This document shows, piece after piece, positions 30,386 to 35,770 of a DNA stretch of 35,770 nucleotides. The stretch's first letter is position 1. Each line of letters opens with the position of its first letter. Location of the stretch: the NCBI GenBank assembly GCA_024639515.1, contig JAHEIG010000006.1, positions 2,769 through 38,538 of the forward strand, in the 5' to 3' direction. Origin of the DNA: Rhodobiaceae bacterium. Its GTDB lineage: Bacteria > Pseudomonadota > Alphaproteobacteria > RS24. The notes below the pieces were generated by a model. That model saw only the letters and a program-made list of their open reading frames with translations, did not search any database and was not told the DNA's origin. Both the position numbers and the translations under genes were made by a program.

Positions 30386-30516
30386 ACTTGTCGGCAGGGT
30401 ATATTTTGTATAACTCAGATATATGCGCATAATGCTTTTAAGTATTTCGTTTGGTGCGCGACGGCATATGCATGGTTTTCCCTGAACTTGTCGACCTATT
30501 TTTTATAGAACTCAGA
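30386..30516 (+). repeat. Imperfect direct repeat flanking the cspA leader
   Basis: 30386-30419 ACTTGTCGGCAGGGTATATTTTGTATAACTCAGA versus 30486-30516 ACTTGTCGACCTATTTTTTATAGAACTCAGA; starts exactly 100 bp apart. Confidence 0.6.
30387..30414 (+). promoter_or_regulatory. Putative cspA promoter
   Basis: CTTGTC (30387-30392), 16 bp, TATAAC (30409-30414); implies a leader of about 120 nt before the ATG at 30542. Confidence 0.35.
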
Positions 30517-30541
30517 CGGTTCGAAACACGAAGGAAAAGTC

Positions 30542-30745
30542 ATGATTGACGGCGTAGTGAAGTGGTTCAATGCAACCAAAGGTTATGGTTTCATTGAAGT
30601 TGAAGGGCAAGACGATGTTTTTGTTCATATCACAGCAGTTGAAGCCTCTGGGATCCAGATTGCAGAAAACTCAAAAGTCTCTTTTGAAAAAGAGCAAGGC
30701 AAAAACGGTAAATATTCAGCCGTAAATCTCCAACTGCGAGATTAA
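30542..30745 (+). CDS. cspA: Cold shock protein (CSD family)
   Basis: MIDGVVKWFNATKGYGFIEVEGQDDVFVHITAVEASGI; RNP1 KGYGFI and RNP2 VFVHI. Confidence 0.95.
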   Translation: MIDGVVKWFNATKGYGFIEVEGQDDVFVHITAVEASGIQIAENSKVSFEKEQGKNGKYSAVNLQLRD

Positions 30746-30755
30746 ATTGAATGGC

Positions 30756-30785
30756 GTGCGGTGGGCTGTCCCACCGCACCTTTTT
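30756..30785 (+). terminator. Rho-independent terminator of cspA
   Basis: GTGCGGTGGG-CTGT-CCCACCGCAC-CTTTTT: perfect 10-bp stem. Confidence 0.92.
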
Positions 30786-30970
30786 GCGCCCAATAAGAAA
30801 AATATGCGCATAGCTTAAGCGGCGCCGGCCCCTTGAAACGCGACGTTTGCACGACTTTTCACATATTTGTAACAAACTGTAAAAACTGTTGAATTTTGCA
30901 AGATTGACCGTTTAAGAAACACATCCTAACTCTAAGACATTGTTGTTCATGTTAAAGGAAGATATCTGTT

Positions 30971-31621
30971 ATGAATAAATTGTCTCTTACCGCCGCTCTG
31001 TTGGCCGGTACAATGTTGACCACACCTGTTGTGGCTGCAGAAATTTCAGGAAATGTTGGTGCCACCACAGATTACATCTGGCGCGGCAACACCCAGTCAA
31101 ACGGCGACGCTAGCCTGTCAGGCGGCATCGACGTAGACTTCGGCAATGGCTTTGCTGTTGGTACATGGGTTGGTTCGCTGGGCGAGTCAGACACTGACGA
31201 TGCAAACTACGAAGTCGACCTGTACGGTAGCTACAGCTTCGAAGGCCCATTCTCTGGCCTGTCTTATGAAATCGGTTACATCTCATACCAGTACCCTGGT
31301 GTTGCAAACTCAGCAGATGATTTCTCTGAAATCTTCATCAGCGCGGCAAGTGGCCCATTCTCAGTTTCTTACTATATGCAAGAAGATGCCAAAGACAGCG
31401 GCACAGACGCTGACGACGGCACTTACCTGTCACTGGACGCTGAGTTCCCAGTGGCACAAGATTGGTCAGTTGCTCTGCACTACGGTATCGAAGAATTCGA
31501 CATCTCAGAAGATGACGAAGACTATGCCATTTCGCTTTCTAAAGGCGACATGAGCTTCACCGTTTCTGGTGACGAAGGCGACGACACACGCGCAATCGTT
31601 TCATGGGGCGCCAGCTTCTAA
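30971..31621 (+). CDS. TorF-family putative porin (TIGR02001-like outer-membrane protein)
   Basis: Signal peptide; EISGNVGATTDYIWRGNTQSNGDASLSGGIDVDFGNGFAVGTWVGSL...YEVDLYGSYSF; C-terminal aromatic F. Confidence 0.85.
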   Translation: MNKLSLTAALLAGTMLTTPVVAAEISGNVGATTDYIWRGNTQSNGDASLSGGIDVDFGNGFAVGTWVGSLGESDTDDANYEVDLYGSYSFEGPFSGLSYEIGYISYQYPGVANSADDFSEIFISAASGPFSVSYYMQEDAKDSGTDADDGTYLSLDAEFPVAQDWSVALHYGIEEFDISEDDEDYAISLSKGDMSFTVSGDEGDDTRAIVSWGASF

Positions 31622-31640
31622 GCTGACCTCTCACGAATTT

Positions 31641-31673
31641 AAGGGCTCTCGCTTTGCGAGGGCCCTTTTTTTT
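31641..31673 (+). terminator. Rho-independent terminator of the TorF-like gene
   Basis: AAGGGCTCTCGC-TTT-GCGAGGGCCCTTTTTTTT. Confidence 0.9.
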
Positions 31674-31782
31674 GGCCATTTTCTGCTTCACGACGCCCCA
31701 TAAAAAAACCGTCGTTTCGATAGATATTGCCTCCGAATTATGTTTCTCTTTTGAAGTTAATAATTTTAGAGGAGGAAAAATT

Positions 31783-32205
31783 ATGACCGAAGTAGAAATT
31801 CTAATGCTTCAAGCACAAAACAACCAAGGCACTGGCATGTATCAAGTTGCCATGGCGTTTAGCATTTGGGTGGCCTTCCGCGCTGCCGCAAATGTTGGGC
31901 AAAATTACAGCGACAATATCCTTGCTAAAATCGCGGCCTCAATCTTTGGCCTCGGCACGTTGTTTTTCTTCAACATGACCTATGCATTTTGGAGCTTCAA
32001 CATGGTCAGCAGCGGTCATCGTCTGGCCGAACTGCAGGCCTCTGGCGGCGAGATTTCAGCCCTTGGGGTTAGCTTTATCGCCAACTCAGGCGCTTCAACC
32101 ACACCACCAACATTCTCACTGGCGCCAAGCGAGCCTGTGTTCATTCTGCTGTTGCTGGCTATTGCCTATATGATTTTGCGCCCGATCTGGGGTTCAAACA
32201 AGTAG
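31783..32205 (+). CDS. Uncharacterised small integral membrane protein (140 aa, about 3 TM)
   Basis: MTEVEILMLQAQNNQGTGMYQVAMAFSIWVAFRAAANVGQNYSDN...; strong SD GGAGGAAAAA 5' of the ATG; own terminator downstream. No family recognised. Confidence 0.8.
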   Translation: MTEVEILMLQAQNNQGTGMYQVAMAFSIWVAFRAAANVGQNYSDNILAKIAASIFGLGTLFFFNMTYAFWSFNMVSSGHRLAELQASGGEISALGVSFIANSGASTTPPTFSLAPSEPVFILLLLAIAYMILRPIWGSNK

Positions 32206-32252
32206 ACGCAACACGCGAAAAAATCGCCTGAAACACGGCCACAAATATGGAA

Positions 32253-32276
32253 AAGGGCGCTTCGGCGTCCTTTTTT
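32253..32276 (+). terminator. Rho-independent terminator
   Basis: AAGGGCGC-TTCG-GCGTCCTTTTTT, UUCG tetraloop hairpin. Confidence 0.82.
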
Positions 32277-32376
32277 ATGCCGCTGAATGGCCCTGAAATG
32301 GCCTTGCTTCGGTCAAAAACACGCCGCAAAAACCCGGCAAAAACGAACGGTCCCCCAATCACAAGAGAGTACCGTT

Positions 32377-32976
32377 ATGTTTTCCAAACCCGTCAAAAAC
32401 ACCACCCTCACCGCCTTTATCTGCCTCATCGCTGCCAGCTTTAGTCAGCCAAGTTGGGCCAGTGAGACAATAAAAGCCCTGCTCACCGAACAGGAATATC
32501 AAGAAGATCGCTGGACGTTGGGCGAGATTTACGAAGATTATCTCGTCGCCTCGGTAAACGGGCAAATCACCCATGGCGACCGCTTGCGCCTGCGCTTCGC
32601 CTCTGGCGAATGCGACACAGCGCGGCTTTTCACCACCTTCTATACGATGAAAGATTTTCCCAATGTCAATGATCTAATTGGCAAAGAAATCAGCGCCACG
32701 CTGAACGGCGCGCCGGTTTCGGTTTATATCTCCTATGGCGATAGCTTCCTCAGCGGTCATAGTTTTGTTGTTAATGTCGGCCTGGTCGGCACAGAGAATT
32801 TCGCCGACGCGCCGAGCCGCGAACAACAATTGCACTTGCGTCTGGAGGATAATGACAGCCTCAAAGCCAGCGACTATTTCGACATCCTCGAAAACAAATG
32901 GTCTCTGGTCGGGCTTGGTAAGTCAGTGGTGCGTGGCCGGCGGGCGTGCCAATTACTCGGCGGTGCCAGCTCTTAG
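32377..32976 (+). CDS. Uncharacterised exported protein
   Basis: MFSKPVKNTTLTAFICLIAASFSQPSWASETIKALL signal peptide (ASA-like cleavage site); no family recognised. Internal ATG of the 32287 ORF. Confidence 0.7.
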   Translation: MFSKPVKNTTLTAFICLIAASFSQPSWASETIKALLTEQEYQEDRWTLGEIYEDYLVASVNGQITHGDRLRLRFASGECDTARLFTTFYTMKDFPNVNDLIGKEISATLNGAPVSVYISYGDSFLSGHSFVVNVGLVGTENFADAPSREQQLHLRLEDNDSLKASDYFDILENKWSLVGLGKSVVRGRRACQLLGGASS

Positions 32977-32983
32977 GCTGGGT

Positions 32984-33511
32984 TTAGTTACCCAAAGTGG
33001 CGTCGATGGCGCGGATCAGCTTTTTTGATTGCGGCTTGGTCATGGACGAGAAATACGCCACCGCTTGGCCATCACCATCAATCAGGAATTTGTAGAAATT
33101 CCAGCGCGGCGCCCCACCCGTCTCGGCCTTGAGCCACTTATACAGCGGGTGCGCGGCGTCGCCTTTAACCACCAGCTTATCGGTCATCGGGAAGTTGATG
33201 GCGAAATTGACCTCGCAAAATTCTTTGATGTCATCTTTGGCGCCGGGCTCCTGCTGGCCGAAATCATTGCTCGGCACACCGAGCACCACCAGCCCCTGAT
33301 CACGCTTGGCATCCCAAAGCGTTTGCAGCCCGTCATATTGTTTGGTGAAGCCACAAAAAGAGGCGGTGTTGACCAGCAAAATAGTTTTGCCTTTGAAATC
33401 AGACAGCATCACCTCACCGCCATCAATCGACGGCAGAGAGAAATCATGCGCACTAGTCGCCGCCCAAGCTGGGCTGGCAAACATCATCGCTAAAATCATC
33501 AAAACCCGCAT
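32984..33511 (-). CDS. Glutathione peroxidase family protein with signal peptide
   Basis: LLVNTASFCGFTKQYDGLQTLW, VLGVPSNDFGQQEPG, WNFYKFLIDGDGQ. Confidence 0.92.
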   Translation of the reverse strand: MRVLMILAMMFASPAWAATSAHDFSLPSIDGGEVMLSDFKGKTILLVNTASFCGFTKQYDGLQTLWDAKRDQGLVVLGVPSNDFGQQEPGAKDDIKEFCEVNFAINFPMTDKLVVKGDAAHPLYKWLKAETGGAPRWNFYKFLIDGDGQAVAYFSSMTKPQSKKLIRAIDATLGN

Positions 33512-33513
33512 GG

Positions 33514-33729
33514 TTACCTCCCGTTTGTGCCTGTCTGCCGCGCCCCGTGTTTCGAAGCCCGCCCTGAGACGCGCCGCCGCCACATTCGAAAGCTCGAGGG
33601 TTTCATTTCCCGACGCATCAGCCGGATAACATCACCCTCAGCCAAGCCGAACTGGCTTTTAATTTGCTCGAACGACGTCTCGTCGTCCCACGCCAAAGCA
33701 ATAATCTCTGAAACCGTTGCGCCATCCAT
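33514..33729 (-). CDS. TIGR03643 / DUF2805 family protein
   Basis: VSEIIALAWDDETSFEQIKSQFGLAEGDVIRLMRREMKPSSFRMWRRRVSGRASKH. Confidence 0.85.
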   Translation of the reverse strand: MDGATVSEIIALAWDDETSFEQIKSQFGLAEGDVIRLMRREMKPSSFRMWRRRVSGRASKHGARQTGTNGR

Positions 33730-33782
33730 AGTCACAAGATCTAGAGCGCGCGGCGCAAACATCAAGAAGCAGCCGCCACCGC

Positions 33783-34415
33783 TTACGCCTTAGCGCTCGG
33801 ACGTGCCGCCACCGCCTCATACCAGCGCGCGATATTGCTATGCCCCTCACTTGGCTCAATCTTTACCCATTTGGCGAAATCAACCGCCACCAAGGCGGTG
33901 ATGTCGGCCAAGCTAAAGCGATCAATGGCGACATAATCGCGCCCGTCCAGTTGCGCGTCCAACATATCGAAAAAATGCCCCAGCCGCGTGCGGCCACGCT
34001 CGGCCAGCTCGGGGATCTGGGCATAATTAACCGGCCCCGTGGTGGCGCGATCGACCATGCCTTTCGAGGTGTTGCGCAAGATCTCAGCAATCGCCGCCAG
34101 CCCGTCAAATTCCATCTTGGCATTCCACATATAGACCAGCCCCTGCTCTGTCGGGGTGCTGCCGAGAAGCGGCGGGTCGGGCTTATAGGCCTCAGCCCAC
34201 GCCGCGATACCGAGGTTTTCGGTCAACACCGTGCCATCTTCCAACTGCAAGGCCGGAATCGTGCAGCCCGGATTGATTTGCCGGTAGCTGTCAGATAATT
34301 GCTCGGCTTGCATCATGTCGATTTGGACATTCTCCACCTCAATGCCTTTTTCAGCCAATAAAATGCGGGTGCGGCGCGGACTTGGCGCCGGAGTAAAATC
34401 ATAAAGCGTAATCAT
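33783..34415 (-). CDS. Glutathione S-transferase family protein
   Basis: MITLYDFTPAPSPRRTRILLAEKGIEVENVQIDM, CTIPALQLEDGTVLTENLGIAAW, FSLADITALVAVDFA. Confidence 0.92.
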   Translation of the reverse strand: MITLYDFTPAPSPRRTRILLAEKGIEVENVQIDMMQAEQLSDSYRQINPGCTIPALQLEDGTVLTENLGIAAWAEAYKPDPPLLGSTPTEQGLVYMWNAKMEFDGLAAIAEILRNTSKGMVDRATTGPVNYAQIPELAERGRTRLGHFFDMLDAQLDGRDYVAIDRFSLADITALVAVDFAKWVKIEPSEGHSNIARWYEAVAARPSAKA

Positions 34416-34519
34416 AAGCTCTCCTTCGACTGCTGCTCTGTGTTAGCAACAGCCTAGCCGCTTTGCCCCCAATTAGGCAATGCGGCGCAACCGGTGAGCC
34501 GGTCTATGATGCGGCGAAT

Positions 34520-35107
34520 TTAGAAGCTGAAGCCCACCGAGATTGATGTGCCATCAATGTCGCTATCGGCAATGCTTTCGCGATAGCTGATTGAGTAGCG
34601 CCAGCGATCAAACTCCATACCGCCGCCGATCAAAAATCCAAATCCATCCTGATCGAGAATGCTGAGGCCATTCACACTGAGATCCGCTTCACTCCAATGC
34701 ACGCCGGCTTTCAAGAAAATTTCTGGGACAATGTAAAAGCCATAAGCGGCGTCGACACCGCTGGTTTCCAATTCGGTCTGAATGCACGCACCTGGGATAC
34801 ACCAAATGGCTTCGGCTTCATCAAAGGTTGTAAAGGCGCCAAATTCAACAAAGCTCGTATCATCAAGGCCTTGTTGATAGAATAGGCGGGCTTCGCCAAT
34901 GCCTTCATCATAGGTAACTGAGGCTGACCCAAATTCATTGGCCAGAAGCCCCGTCGCGTAGTGATAGTCATCTCCCAGACTCAAATCTGTATAGCTCACC
35001 TCAATACCAAATTCGCCAGCTGAGGCCGGTGACAGATTGGTCAGAACAAGCCCTGCGCCAGAAAGGCAAACCATCGTCAAATTTTTCAAATCATTCATGA
35101 ACGTCAT
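34520..35107 (-). CDS. Putative outer-membrane beta-barrel protein
   Basis: Signal peptide MTFMNDLKNLTMVCLSGAGLVLTNLSPASA; alternating amphipathic strands; RWRYSISYRE...GTSISVGFSF C-terminus. Confidence 0.7.
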   Translation of the reverse strand: MTFMNDLKNLTMVCLSGAGLVLTNLSPASAGEFGIEVSYTDLSLGDDYHYATGLLANEFGSASVTYDEGIGEARLFYQQGLDDTSFVEFGAFTTFDEAEAIWCIPGACIQTELETSGVDAAYGFYIVPEIFLKAGVHWSEADLSVNGLSILDQDGFGFLIGGGMEFDRWRYSISYRESIADSDIDGTSISVGFSF

Positions 35108-35274
35108 TCGTTCCTCCATTAAAAATTTACGTCGTTACCCCCCCAAAAGGACGCGATTGTCGCTGAGATACAATGTCAATTTTTGACCTCGCCAGGGGAT
35201 TGATAAGCAGGGGCGCGATATATTAAGGTAAAAAACGTTTTTAATTTTTAAGCTTAGTTTTATGGAGTTGCGTT

Positions 35275-35770
35275 ATGAGAGCTATCATTGTTGGTCTTAG
35301 TTTGTTGGTGGCGGCCTGTGCCGACCCGGCTGCCCAGTATAAGGGCAATGTGTTTAATACAAACCAGCTTAACCAGCGCCAAGAAGTGAAAGTCGTCGAA
35401 ATCTTGACCATCGAACAAGGTGAAATTTTGGTCGACAATGAAACCAATCAGCAAGCTGCCGCCATTGGCGGTGCTATTTTCGGCGCCCTCTTGGGTGCTG
35501 CTGCAGGTGAAAATTCACGCCAGCGCAATAGCATCGCTGCCGCCGGCGCAGGCTTGGGCGCAACCGTGGCTGCCTCAGCCGCTGGTGCTCAAAAACTAGT
35601 TCCTGCGGTGAATTTGGTGTACCTAGAGGACGGCAATGCTCTGACCTCAACTCAAGTTGGCCAGCCTTGCGAATATGCCCTGGGCTCTGCCCTTGTGGTG
35701 ACCACCAAAGCCAACGAAACCCGCATTCAGCCAAACTCAGCCACCGCATGTGCTGAAGGCTCCGAGGGGG
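35275..35770 (+). CDS. Glycine-zipper lipoprotein (Rick_17kDa/2TM-like), 3' truncated by window
   Basis: MRAIIVGLSLLVAACADPAAQYKGN... lipobox LVAAC; AAAIGGAIFGALLGAAAGENSRQRNSIAAAGAGLGATVAASAAG; open to the window end, absent from the ORF track because there is no stop. Confidence 0.8.
   Translation, partial: MRAIIVGLSLLVAACADPAAQYKGNVFNTNQLNQRQEVKVVEILTIEQGEILVDNETNQQAAAIGGAIFGALLGAAAGENSRQRNSIAAAGAGLGATVAASAAGAQKLVPAVNLVYLEDGNALTSTQVGQPCEYALGSALVVTTKANETRIQPNSATACAEGSEG

Noticed and set aside
1-35770. CRISPR arrays, transposases, integrases, phage genes, toxin-antitoxin or restriction systems
   Set aside because: Looked for regularly spaced repeats and hallmark proteins; none seen. No tRNA or rRNA recognised by eye either, though a tRNAscan/Infernal run would be needed to exclude small RNAs.

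Overview
This is a mostly housekeeping, gene-dense window from an alphaproteobacterium. The order rpmE / DUF1192 / quinone oxidoreductase / TrcR (DUF1013), the COQ9 and rpsU genes, and pntB-pntA2-pntA1 followed by a small aa3-oxidase subunit IV all point that way; a marine SAR116-like origin is a guess. I support about 40 CDS. From 5' to 3' they are: the suhB 3' end, an ABC exporter, rpmE, DUF1192, an oxidoreductase, trcR, purE-purK, COQ9, rpsU, the pnt operon, a COX IV small ORF (absent from the ORF track), an N-formylglutamate amidohydrolase, two alpha/beta hydrolases, rpmJ (also absent from the track), an MFS transporter, phosphatidylcholine synthase, and a surface-polysaccharide block. That block holds two gmd-like genes, fcl, GT4, DUF6165, GT9, a Wzy/WaaL-like protein and a nucleotide-sugar dehydrogenase. 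It is followed by lptD, a BCCP/carboxyltransferase pair, two oxidoreductases, cspA, a TorF-like OMP, an orphan 3-TM protein, an exported orphan, a glutathione peroxidase, a TIGR03643 protein, a GST, an OMP and a partial glycine-zipper lipoprotein. I found no CRISPR array, transposon, phage, tRNA or rRNA. I do not see a convincing new multi-gene system. The best leads are the orphan membrane protein at 31783-32205, an imperfect direct repeat flanking the cspA leader, a terminator encoded inside the DUF1192 coding sequence, the gmd paralog translationally coupled to pcs, DUF6165 in the glycan block, and a BCCP/CT pair with no local biotin carboxylase. All family calls come from reading the translations; no database search was run.
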